64,000 bases of DNA from assembly GCF_040112705.1 (NCBI RefSeq), contig NZ_CP157804.1:2226001-2290000 (forward strand), written 5' to 3'. How positions within the stretch are numbered: the first letter of the stretch is position 1; every line of letters begins with the position of its first letter. Of this stretch, positions 8,450 through 16,048 are shown piece after piece. The notes below the pieces were generated by a model. That model saw nothing but the letters and a program-made list of their open reading frames with translations, did no database searches and was not told where the DNA came from. Both the position numbers and the translations under genes were made by a program. The stretch comes from Flagellimonas sp. MMG031 (GTDB taxonomy: Bacteria > Bacteroidota > Bacteroidia > Flavobacteriales > Flavobacteriaceae).

Positions 8450-8971
8450 ATGAAGAATTTAAAACATGGTGTAGTAACCCTGCTCATGTTGGGGACTACA
8501 ATGGGCTACGCACAGCACAAAATAGAACTGAACCATGACCATAGCAAGATGGAGATGAAAGTGGTCGAGTTGGAATTTAACGACAAGAACATCGCCAATG
8601 CCTACGAACATTACGAGCACATTAAAAATGACTTGGTCGGTTCCAATCCGGGCGATACCCAAAAGGGAGCGGTTATGTTGAACGAAGCGCTAGAAAAAAT
8701 CGAGGGTTCCGAAGCGGCATTGGCGGCCTCGCAAAAAATCGCTGCTACCGATAATTTAGAGAGACAGCGAAAGGCTTTTTCCGATTTGAGCAATGAAATG
8801 GAACCCTTGTTGAAAGGAACCGTTACATCGGGAAAAATCTATAAGGATTTCTGCCCCATGGCCTTGAACGGAGGTGCTTATTGGTTATCTGCCATTAAGG
8901 ACATCCGCAACCCATATTATGGAGCAAAAATGCTAAGCTGTGGAAAAGTGACAGCCATCATCGAAAAGTAA
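8450..8971 (+). CDS. DUF3347 periplasmic protein
   Basis: A 173-aa secreted protein with signal peptide ending at TMGYAQ and no lipobox. A short HDHSKMEM metal-binding-like stretch (29-36) precedes the four-helix DUF3347 domain. The C-terminal signature has Cys135 in FCPMALNGG and Cys164 in MLSCGKV, as in the neighbouring lipoprotein. It lies 16 bases after the haem-binding gene, in the same run of genes. It may be the soluble form of the tethered copy at 7348. Confidence 0.83.
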   Translation: MKNLKHGVVTLLMLGTTMGYAQHKIELNHDHSKMEMKVVELEFNDKNIANAYEHYEHIKNDLVGSNPGDTQKGAVMLNEALEKIEGSEAALAASQKIAATDNLERQRKAFSDLSNEMEPLLKGTVTSGKIYKDFCPMALNGGAYWLSAIKDIRNPYYGAKMLSCGKVTAIIEK

Positions 8972-9118
8972 AGCTGATTGGGGAGGTTGAATATAGTTAA
9001 TGATTAGTGTTTAAAATGCTTCCCCTTTTCAGGTAGTAACAATTGATTGTCTCGGTATAGTTATAGGAGTTTTTAAAAATAACGTGTAGAAAAAGAAAAT
9101 AACATTCGCAAAATCTAG

Positions 9119-9658
9119 ATGGAAACATTAAGCCTTGACATTTTTGTTGTGCCCACCGTTGCGCTGACTTTGGTCATTCTGATGTATATCTATTTTGCCA
9201 AACAGGTACGGAACAAAAAAAATTATAGGAACTATATCATCGGTATTGCATTAATAGCGTTTTCGTTCAATTTTATTTGGGAGCTGGCACAAGGTCCGCT
9301 CTATGAAGGTTTTGAATACGATTGGCAACATATTTCGTTTTGTGCCTTGGCATCCATCGCCGATATGTTGATGGTGCTTATTCTGCTTTTCGGATTTGGC
9401 CTGTTGTATCGCAATGTGTTTTGGATAGATGATTTAACTCCAAAACAGATTTTGGTACTAGTTACAATCGGAACGATCGGTGCCATATTGGGAGAAATTT
9501 GGCATACCTCAAGAGGCGATTGGAACTATGCAGGGGCTATGCCTATAGTGCCATGGGTAAATGTGGGGTTGTCGCCGCTATTACAATTTGCGGTATTGCC
9601 CTATTTGATTTTTGTGATTGGTAAAAACTATATAAACAAGGGGAATTTGGAAAAGTAA
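9119..9658 (+). CDS. Polytopic membrane protein of unknown function
   Basis: A 179-aa protein with about five TM helices. Conserved-looking loops contain NFIWELAQGPLYEGF, DWQHISFCALASIADM and the EIWHTSRGDWNYA segment. The His and Cys residues in the loops could bind metal or haem, but no family is recognised with confidence. A 147-base gap without genes separates it from the DUF3347 gene upstream. A strongly folded intergenic region follows it. Confidence 0.75.
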   Translation: METLSLDIFVVPTVALTLVILMYIYFAKQVRNKKNYRNYIIGIALIAFSFNFIWELAQGPLYEGFEYDWQHISFCALASIADMLMVLILLFGFGLLYRNVFWIDDLTPKQILVLVTIGTIGAILGEIWHTSRGDWNYAGAMPIVPWVNVGLSPLLQFAVLPYLIFVIGKNYINKGNLEK

Positions 9659-9728
9659 AATCTGGGCTGGTCGGGAATGTGTTTTTTGATTGGTTAGTTA
9701 TTTAGTGTATTTCATGACCGCCCAGATT
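9659..9728. repeat. Inverted repeat with long loop after the membrane-protein gene
   Basis: AATCTGGGC at 9659-9667, extended by TGGTC, is complementary to GACC followed by GCCCAGATT ending at 9728, with one bulged base and a loop of about 43 bases. It starts just inside the end of the membrane-protein gene. The core GCCCAGATT is also found at 19011, in another intergenic stretch of the metal island. It has no T-run of the kind expected for an intrinsic terminator. Confidence 0.55.
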
Positions 9729-9747
9729 GTTTTAATGAAGAAAAAGT

Positions 9748-9805
9748 CCTGTTATGGGAAGGGGAACTTCGTTGATGTAGTGTTTAACGCCCTTCCCTTG
9801 ACAGG
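9748..9805. repeat. Strong stem-loop upstream of a 46-aa membrane protein
   Basis: CCTGT-tat-GGGAAGGG (9748-9763) pairs with CCCTTCCC-ttg-ACAGG (9790-9805). This gives 13 base pairs with a symmetrical 3x3 internal loop and a 26-base apical loop. It lies 22 bases before the small gene at 9827. With no T-run following, it is more likely a structured leader or processing element than a terminator. Confidence 0.6.
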
Positions 9806-9826
9806 CACAATATAGATAATGTTGTA

Positions 9827-9967
9827 ATGAAAGATTGTTGTAAAAGGGGGCCGGAAAAGTCAGGGAAACAAGGTTGGAAAAAGTGGTTCAACTATACCAT
9901 TTACATCGTTATAGGCGCTATTGTATTAGGTGCGCTTATTGTACAGTTAACGAATAATGCATCATAA
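9827..9967 (+). CDS. 46-aa single-pass membrane protein
   Basis: An open frame with start MKDCCKRGPEKSG, a cationic Trp-rich segment and one TM helix (YTIYIVIGAIVLGALIVQL) ending in NNAS. The Cys-Cys pair at 4-5 on the presumed cytoplasmic side could bind metal. The positive-inside N terminus and lack of other frames of comparable quality in the gap support a real gene. It ends 12 bases before the DUF2231 gene. No family is recognised; a small accessory of a transporter is a guess. Confidence 0.6.
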   Translation: MKDCCKRGPEKSGKQGWKKWFNYTIYIVIGAIVLGALIVQLTNNAS

Positions 9968-9979
9968 AAACGATTGATT

Positions 9980-10654
9980 ATGAAAAAAACGGTCTCATTT
10001 TTAGTATTACTTCTAAGCCTAATGTCGCTTCATGCAAGTGCACCTAAGTCCATTGAGAACAGTTCAGGGTATTCGGCGAATAGTTTAGGAACCTTTAATA
10101 CTGTTGAATTGTCCGAAAAACCACAGCAACATACCGAAACCCACGCCGAAAAGCCCATAAACAAAGAAGAGGTAGGTTTGGATGAATTCGACAATTTACA
10201 TCCGTTGGTAGTGCATTTTCCTATCGTACTCCTGTTGTTTGCGGCATTGCTCCAAGGTATTCAGCTCTTCGTCCTTAAAAGGAACTTGGACTGGGTTATC
10301 CTGTTTCTTATCGGTACGGGTTTTATTGGGGCCTACGTAGCGGGAACTTTTGTACACCCGCATACCCATGGCCTTACGGATGTAGCTCAAAAAATCCTGG
10401 ACAACCATGATAAATATGCAGATTGGACTATTTGGTCAAGTGCTTTGGCCGCAGTTTTAAAAATTATCAGCCTTTTTTGGATAAAACTGAATCGAGGTTT
10501 TGAAATTGCCGTTCTCTTTATTATGGCCTTTTCGGCGTTCTCCGTTTCGCAAGCAGGGCATTATGGCGCTCAGCTCGTTTATATTCAGGGTGTTGGACCA
10601 CAGGGCCAGTATTTGGAAACTGAAAGGGCAGGGGAAGAAAGCCATTCGCATTGA
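9980..10654 (+). CDS. DUF2231-like membrane protein with signal peptide
   Basis: A 224-aa protein starting at the ATG at 9980 with signal peptide ending near HASA, then a periplasmic stretch and four TM helices. The motif LHPLVVHFPIVLLLFAALLQ at the first helix is the hallmark of DUF2231-type membrane proteins. Further loop histidines (FVHPHTHGL, HDKYADW, AGHYGAQLV) could be haem or metal ligands. Its stop falls 11 bases before the next start. The function of the family is unknown. Confidence 0.8.
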   Translation: MKKTVSFLVLLLSLMSLHASAPKSIENSSGYSANSLGTFNTVELSEKPQQHTETHAEKPINKEEVGLDEFDNLHPLVVHFPIVLLLFAALLQGIQLFVLKRNLDWVILFLIGTGFIGAYVAGTFVHPHTHGLTDVAQKILDNHDKYADWTIWSSALAAVLKIISLFWIKLNRGFEIAVLFIMAFSAFSVSQAGHYGAQLVYIQGVGPQGQYLETERAGEESHSH

Positions 10655-10664
10655 AAAACAAAGC

Positions 10665-12164
10665 ATGAGAAGAATATTTTTAATATCGTCGATAACGCTT
10701 TTAGTGGTACTTGCAGGGCTCATAATGTGGAAGCCTCATTTCTGGTGGCTTGCGCTGTTGATCACACCTTTTATGCTTCTCGGCTTAAGAGACTATTTTC
10801 AAAAAACCGATAATATCAAAAGAACCTATCCGTTGTTGGGCAGGATTACGAAGCTTCTGGAAAAACAACGTCACGTCGTTCAAGAAACGGTTTTATTGAA
10901 TAGAACAGAGGGAAAACCTTTCAATTGGATACAGAAAGAAATTGTTTATAAACGTGCCGAGGACGCGGTCAAAAACCAACCCTTTGGAACGCAGATTCCG
11001 TATGACGAAGTTGGTCGCGAATGGTTTACCCATTCCACGTATCCTGTTAAGGAAATCAAAGATGATTTTAGGGTTGCCATAGGGAGTTCAAAATGCTCAA
11101 AACCCTATTCAGCGAGCATTCTAAATCTGGCAGGGATGAGCTATGGTTCCATCAGTAAAAATGCAACGCTGGCCCTTAACGGCGGTGCAAAAATTGCTGG
11201 CTTTGCGCAAAATACCGGCGAAGGTGGATTTACGCCCTACCATCAGGAATATGGAGCTGATATTATCTTTCAGTTCGGTACAGGCTATTTTGGGTGTAGG
11301 ACAGAAGAAGGGAATTTCGACCCTAAAAAATTTGTGGAAATCGCATCCAATGAAGTGGTCAAAATGATTGAAATAAAAGTCTCACAGGGTGCAAAACCCG
11401 GTTTTGGGGCCATTCTTCCTGCCAAAAAAAATACCGAGGAAATCGCAAAGTACAGGGACGTAGAAAAAGGAACCGAAATTCTATCGCCACCACATCACGC
11501 TGCATTTGGTACTGATTTGGAAATGGTAGCTTTTATCCAAGAATTACGGAAGCTTTCCGCTGGAAAGCCCATAGGGATTAAAATGTGCATCGGACAGCAG
11601 GATGAATTCGAAAGAATGGTCCGCATTTTCGCCGAAAAGCAAAACTATCCGGATTTTATAGCCATAGACGGTGCAGAAGGTGGTTCCGGTGCTGCACATA
11701 TGGAATCGCTGCATTGGGCTGGAATGCCAATAATTGAAGCCGTGCATTTCGCAAACGGCATTCTTAAAAAGTATGGGTTGCGCGATGAAATAAAAGTAAT
11801 GGCAGCAGGAAAAATAATTTCAGCTTTTGATATCTATAGAATGTTGGCACTTGGTGCCGATGCTTGCTATAGTGCCAGAGGGATGATGTTTGCCTTGGGC
11901 TGCGTACAATCCTTAAAATGCAATCTGGATACCTGCCCTACGGGAATCACCACAATGGAACCTTCAAGGGTCGCATCATTGGTAGTAGAAGATAAAAAGA
12001 CCAAAGTAGCCAACTACCATAAAAACACTATGGAAGCCTTTAAGGAGCTGCTTAAATCAATGGGAATTGAAAATAGAAGGGGTATCACCAAAATGTATAT
12101 AAAGAGAAGAATCAGTGAGAATAAAGCAAAAGGCTATGATGAAATTTTTATAGATAACAAATAA
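10665..12164 (+). CDS. FMN-binding glutamate-synthase-like protein with N-terminal membrane anchor
   Basis: A 499-aa protein resembling the FMN/Fe-S synthase domain of GltB but without glutaminase domains. The ATG at 10665 gives two hydrophobic N-terminal helices. Family features are NTGEGGFTPYH and the QFGTGYFGCR loop, the FGAILPAKK strand, and a Cys cluster CVQSLKCNLDTC (Cys413, Cys419, Cys424) fit for a 3Fe-4S cluster. Stand-alone proteins of this kind are common and their substrate is often unknown. Upstream in-frame codons would extend into the DUF2231 gene and are rejected. It is followed two bases later by the K+ channel gene. Confidence 0.88.
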   Translation: MRRIFLISSITLLVVLAGLIMWKPHFWWLALLITPFMLLGLRDYFQKTDNIKRTYPLLGRITKLLEKQRHVVQETVLLNRTEGKPFNWIQKEIVYKRAEDAVKNQPFGTQIPYDEVGREWFTHSTYPVKEIKDDFRVAIGSSKCSKPYSASILNLAGMSYGSISKNATLALNGGAKIAGFAQNTGEGGFTPYHQEYGADIIFQFGTGYFGCRTEEGNFDPKKFVEIASNEVVKMIEIKVSQGAKPGFGAILPAKKNTEEIAKYRDVEKGTEILSPPHHAAFGTDLEMVAFIQELRKLSAGKPIGIKMCIGQQDEFERMVRIFAEKQNYPDFIAIDGAEGGSGAAHMESLHWAGMPIIEAVHFANGILKKYGLRDEIKVMAAGKIISAFDIYRMLALGADACYSARGMMFALGCVQSLKCNLDTCPTGITTMEPSRVASLVVEDKKTKVANYHKNTMEAFKELLKSMGIENRRGITKMYIKRRISENKAKGYDEIFIDNK

Positions 12165-12166
12165 GA

Positions 12167-12715
12167 ATGGATAAAGAAAAAGACATAGAAACCACAGGGG
12201 CATTTTATGGACAGCTTTTCAATAGCTCAAAGTATGTTCTATTGGTGATGCTTATTGCTTCAGTAATCGAACTGTATGCGCTACCTACTATGGAAGGGTT
12301 TTATGCTATGATTATCCTACTGGCCTTAACATTACTAAAGATAGGATTCATTATAGCCTTGTCCTTTAACCAATTGATGAAGATAATTGGTCAGAGCCAT
12401 CTATTGAGCCACGTACTGGTGTTGTTCGGATACCTGATTGTGTTGATAGTTTTCTCGTTTGCAATAGATTACACAGCGTTGCAGTTTGTGGATGCTATTC
12501 ATTTTAAAATGAACAACAGTATTGGCAAAGATGGACTGTCGGTATTTTTTGATTTATCCTATTTCAGTTTGATAACATTCTCATCAGTAGGATATGGTGA
12601 TATAGTCCCAATTTCCTTACCCGCGAAAACCTTGGTGGCGCTTGAAGTGGCACTGCGGTTTTTCGTCCTGGTCTTTGGTATCGCAAATGTGAATAGAATA
12701 CGAGTAAATAAATAA
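12167..12715 (+). CDS. Two-pore-helix potassium channel family protein
   Basis: A 182-aa membrane protein with about four TM helices. The selectivity filter is TFSSVGYGD at 137-145, close to the canonical TxGYGD, placed between the last two helices as in Ion_trans_2 channels. There is no RCK or cyclic-nucleotide domain. It lies two bases after the synthase-like gene, which implies co-transcription. A role in balancing membrane potential during metal efflux is possible but not shown. Confidence 0.85.
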   Translation: MDKEKDIETTGAFYGQLFNSSKYVLLVMLIASVIELYALPTMEGFYAMIILLALTLLKIGFIIALSFNQLMKIIGQSHLLSHVLVLFGYLIVLIVFSFAIDYTALQFVDAIHFKMNNSIGKDGLSVFFDLSYFSLITFSSVGYGDIVPISLPAKTLVALEVALRFFVLVFGIANVNRIRVNK

Positions 12716-12733
12716 CCTTTAAAAACTAAAAGT

Positions 12734-13210
12734 ATGCAAACACTAAAATCAACTACAGTAACAATGTTGCTCATAATAGCGACAAGTCCACTATGTGGTC
12801 AAGATGCAAAAACAGAAAAAGAAGCAGTGCTTACAGTAATGAAAAGCTATAAGGATGCCCTACAAAACCTAACGACCGATGGTACTTTCGAATTATTTAC
12901 CGAGGATTCCGAGGTTTTTGAATCGGGAGGCGTCGAGGGTACGTACAGCCACTATATAGAACATCATTTAGGACCGGAATTAGGTCATTTTGAAAAATTC
13001 GAATTTTCAGATTATGAAATCGATGTAAAGGTAGATGTACCCTATGCCTTTACTACCGAAACGTACATATATACCATTGTCCTCAATCCAGACGACAAGG
13101 GAAATAGCCGGACTATAAAGAAAAAAGGGGTAGCAACCTCAATCCTTAAAAAAATAGATGGAAAATGGAAAATAATAAAAACCCATTCATCTTCAAGAAA
13201 TATTAAGTAA
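12734..13210 (+). CDS. Secreted NTF2/SnoaL-like protein
   Basis: A 158-aa protein with signal peptide ending at PLCGQ, followed by a DUF4440/SnoaL-type cone fold. It shows EKEAVLTVMKSYKDALQN, LFTEDSEVFESGG and the closing strands with KKKGVATSILKKIDGKWKI. These folds bind small ligands and serve many functions. The exact role is unknown. It is followed six bases later by a DUF2911 lipoprotein. Confidence 0.78.
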   Translation: MQTLKSTTVTMLLIIATSPLCGQDAKTEKEAVLTVMKSYKDALQNLTTDGTFELFTEDSEVFESGGVEGTYSHYIEHHLGPELGHFEKFEFSDYEIDVKVDVPYAFTTETYIYTIVLNPDDKGNSRTIKKKGVATSILKKIDGKWKIIKTHSSSRNIK

Positions 13211-13216
13211 CACCCG

Positions 13217-13795
13217 ATGAGTAGATATATTTCAATTAGTATAGTGTTTGGTCTTCTTCTTATTACCAGCTGTAAAGAGAAGAAAACGGAGCCAATGCCA
13301 GAACCGTCAAAAGAAGCAATCACAGACCAACCGCCAAAAAAAGTGTTAAGCCCTCACACCTCTGCAATGGCGACCATTGGTAATGCGCACATCCATATTG
13401 ATTATTCATCGCCAGGGGTTAGGGACAGGATGATTTTTGGTGGTTTGCTGGCGTATGACGAAGTCTGGCAAGCTGGGGCACATATGGCTACGTGGATAGA
13501 GACGGATACGGATATAGAAATAGATGGTAAGGAACTAAAAGCAGGTAAATATGGATTTTTTACCATTCCTTCAAAGGAAGAATGGATCATCATTTTAAAT
13601 TCCAATTGGAACCAGCACGGTAAGGATGAATATGACGAAAAAGATGATGTAATACGATTTAAGGTGACACCGATTATTGCGGATAGCCTAAAGGAACACT
13701 TAGAATATAATATCGATAAAATTAGTGATACTGAAGGTGAGATAACATTAGCTTGGGAAAAAGTTAAAGTAGTAATTCCATTCAAAGTAAAATAA
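13217..13795 (+). CDS. DUF2911 lipoprotein
   Basis: A 192-aa lipoprotein (lipobox ITSC). The DUF2911 domain shows the typical IDYSSPGVRDRMIFGGLLAYDEVW start, then HMATWIETDTDIEIDGKELKAGKYGFF and the FKVTPI strand. It is a periplasmic beta-rich family of unknown function, abundant in Bacteroidota. It is in the same run of short-spaced genes as the SnoaL-like protein. Confidence 0.87.
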   Translation: MSRYISISIVFGLLLITSCKEKKTEPMPEPSKEAITDQPPKKVLSPHTSAMATIGNAHIHIDYSSPGVRDRMIFGGLLAYDEVWQAGAHMATWIETDTDIEIDGKELKAGKYGFFTIPSKEEWIIILNSNWNQHGKDEYDEKDDVIRFKVTPIIADSLKEHLEYNIDKISDTEGEITLAWEKVKVVIPFKVK

Positions 13796-13880
13796 CAAGA
13801 TAGGGTCAACAAGGGTACGATGATAAAAAAATTAAAAAAACGTGTATCATCAAAGAATAAAAACTAATACAGTTTAAACC

Positions 13881-15107
13881 GTGAACGAATTTTTAAAACA
13901 ATGGGGCGAAGCCGCCTATACGACTACCGGATTTTTCTGGATGGCGCTTTGGGCATTCATTTTGGGTTATATCATCAGTAGTATGATACAGATTTTCGTG
14001 ACCGAAAAACGGATGCAAAAAACAATGGGCGAAAACGAAGGCAAAAGTGTGCTGTTGGGCACGTTTTTCGGCTTTATAAGTAGCTCGTGCAGTTTTTCTG
14101 CTTTGGCAGGTACAAAATCCATCTTTAAGAAAGGTGCAAGTTTTGTGTCTTCCATTGCTTTTCTGTTGGCATCGACCAATCTCGTCATAGAATTGGGGAT
14201 TATCATTTCCATCTTTTTAGGTTGGCAGTTCGTGGTGGGCGAATATGTAGGTGGTATTCTCTTGATTGGTATTTCGTGGATTCTGATACGACTCATCAAT
14301 CCTAAAAAACTCATCGAAAAAGCCCGCAAAAATATCGAAAATGAAGATGATGATGAGATGGACGGTTCCAAAGATTGGAAGAAACAAATCAAGAACGAAG
14401 ACAGTTGGGCGCGCGTTGCCAAAAAATACAAGATGGAATGGCAAATGGTCTGGAAGGATGTAACCGTAGGTTTTACCGTTGCGGGTATTACAGCGGCTTT
14501 TGTGCCAGATTCGTTTTTTCAGACCTTATTTATAAATAGTGGTCAAGGCAATACAGATTTCACTTTTCTCGAAATTCTGGAACATATTGTTGTTGGTCCA
14601 GTTGCCGCATTCTTAACATTTATCGGTTCAATGGGTAACATCCCATTGGCAGCATTACTATTCAGCAAAGGCGTAAGTTTTGCGGGCGTAATGGCCTTTA
14701 TTTTTAGCGATTTGGTGGTTTTTCCAGTACTGAGAATCAATGCAAAGTATTATGGTTGGAAAATGTCACTCTTTATTCTATTCTTACTTTTCACGGCATT
14801 GATTGGCACCTCTTTGACCTTGCATTATGGTTTCGATTTGCTGGGAATATTGCCCGACCCTTCGCAGGTCAAGATTCAGGATAAGGAACATTTTAAGATT
14901 GATTATACCTTTTTCTTGAACGTTGCTTTTCTCATCATTTCGGCCTATCTCGTTTATCTGGGTTTTTTCAAAAAAAAAGATGTAGAACATTCAATGAGCG
15001 AGATGGCACCCAAGAGTCCATTGTTGGAAAGTGTTTTAAAATATGCAGCCTTCATCTGTTATATATGGCTCGCTGGGGGACTTATTGTAAAATTTTTAGT
15101 GAACTAA
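13881..15107 (+). CDS. YraQ/ArsP-type permease
   Basis: A 408-aa inner-membrane protein with eight or more TM helices, using GTG as the start at 13881. The GFISSSCSFSALAG motif (Cys70) after the first helices is the counterpart of the Cys-containing signature of YraQ/ArsP-like permeases. A central charged loop of about 60 residues (EDDDEMDGSKDWK) separates two repeats, and the second repeat has GSMGNIPLAALLF. Members export trivalent arsenicals or unknown metal compounds, so export of a metal species is plausible here. Confidence 0.85.
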   Translation: MNEFLKQWGEAAYTTTGFFWMALWAFILGYIISSMIQIFVTEKRMQKTMGENEGKSVLLGTFFGFISSSCSFSALAGTKSIFKKGASFVSSIAFLLASTNLVIELGIIISIFLGWQFVVGEYVGGILLIGISWILIRLINPKKLIEKARKNIENEDDDEMDGSKDWKKQIKNEDSWARVAKKYKMEWQMVWKDVTVGFTVAGITAAFVPDSFFQTLFINSGQGNTDFTFLEILEHIVVGPVAAFLTFIGSMGNIPLAALLFSKGVSFAGVMAFIFSDLVVFPVLRINAKYYGWKMSLFILFLLFTALIGTSLTLHYGFDLLGILPDPSQVKIQDKEHFKIDYTFFLNVAFLIISAYLVYLGFFKKKDVEHSMSEMAPKSPLLESVLKYAAFICYIWLAGGLIVKFLVN

Positions 15108-15132
15108 AATTCGGATATAGAATAAAACAAAT

Positions 15133-15837
15133 ATGGTCAACAGAAAAACAGCAAAATGGATTCGAAAAGCCCACCGCTACTTGGGCATCTTCCTAGGTAT
15201 TCAGTTCCTGATGTGGACGATTAGCGGGATGTATTTTAGCTGGACGGATATCGATGAAATACACGGCGACCAGTTCAAAAACCAGAAGCCAAAACAGACG
15301 GCTTTTTCAGATTTATTGGGTACAGGCCAATTAGATAGTACGCAGCCCATCCAAACGCTTGAATTATTGGAAATAGCAGAAGAACCTTACTATTGGATAA
15401 ACGAAGCAAAGCTTTATAATGCCAAAACAGGAGAGGAAAAGGACGGTATCACTAAAGAAGAAGCCCAAGAGGTAGCACAAAGATATATACTTCCAGAGCT
15501 TAAAATAGCCGCAATAAAAAGGATAGAAGAAGTCGGAGACCACCACGAATATCGAGGACGTCCCCTACCGGCTTATGAGATTTCGTATGAAACACCACAA
15601 AATTTAAAGGCTTATGTGGCTGTCGAAAATGGGGCGTTTCAAACGGTGCGGCATAGAGATTGGCGCTGGTTCGACTTTCTGTGGATGACCCATACCATGG
15701 ACTATGACACAAGAGATAATTTCAACACCCTTTTGTTAAGGTCATTTTCGCTTTTGGGACTAATAACCGTGTTGAGCGGCTTTGTCCTATGGTATATATC
15801 ATCGCCATCTATTCGAAAGATAAAAAAACAGATTTAG
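15133..15837 (+). CDS. PepSY-associated transmembrane protein
   Basis: A 234-aa membrane protein of the PepSY_TM type. A cytoplasmic RKAHRYLG motif leads into TM1 (FLGIQFLMWTISGMYFSW), a periplasmic PepSY-like part follows (ITKEEAQEVAQRYI and onward), and a second helix closes it with HTMDYDTRDNFNTLLLR before it. The RKxHRxLG and WxxHxMxY motifs are typical of such proteins, some of which act in iron or haem reduction. Ends in SIRKIKKQI. Confidence 0.85.
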   Translation: MVNRKTAKWIRKAHRYLGIFLGIQFLMWTISGMYFSWTDIDEIHGDQFKNQKPKQTAFSDLLGTGQLDSTQPIQTLELLEIAEEPYYWINEAKLYNAKTGEEKDGITKEEAQEVAQRYILPELKIAAIKRIEEVGDHHEYRGRPLPAYEISYETPQNLKAYVAVENGAFQTVRHRDWRWFDFLWMTHTMDYDTRDNFNTLLLRSFSLLGLITVLSGFVLWYISSPSIRKIKKQI

Positions 15838-15867
15838 AAAGTAATTTAATGAATGGAGACGTAATTT

Positions 15868-16011
15868 ATGGAAGAAAAGAACCCGAACGGCGAGATTAGA
15901 AAAGTGCCATTTGAAAAGGAAGGCGCCTATATTTTAGCGGGCATTATCATACTTTTTATAGTACATACGCTCATTGTACTGGTTTTGAAAACTATTAGTG
16001 AATCCGTATAA
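15868..16011 (+). CDS. 47-aa single-pass membrane protein
   Basis: An open frame starting MEEKNPNGEIRKVPFEKEG with one TM helix (AYILAGIIILFIVHTLIVLVL) and a short tail. The charged N terminus and single clean helix argue for a real small protein. It fills most of the 211-base gap between the PepSY gene and the CusB-like gene. It resembles in layout, not in sequence, the micro-proteins at 9827 and 17949. Confidence 0.55.
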   Translation: MEEKNPNGEIRKVPFEKEGAYILAGIIILFIVHTLIVLVLKTISESV

Positions 16012-16048
16012 ATTTTTAAGAAACAATAACATTTCAATCTTCAATATC

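Noticed and set aside
10500..10664. Longer N terminus of the glutamate-synthase-like protein
   Set aside because: It would start inside the DUF2231 gene at a TTG codon and add a region without protein-like features; the ATG at 10665 leads directly into two membrane helices.
13217..13795. DUF2911 gene as part of a toxin-antitoxin pair with the SnoaL-like gene
   Set aside because: Both proteins have export signals, which fits a periplasmic operon and not a cytoplasmic toxin pair.
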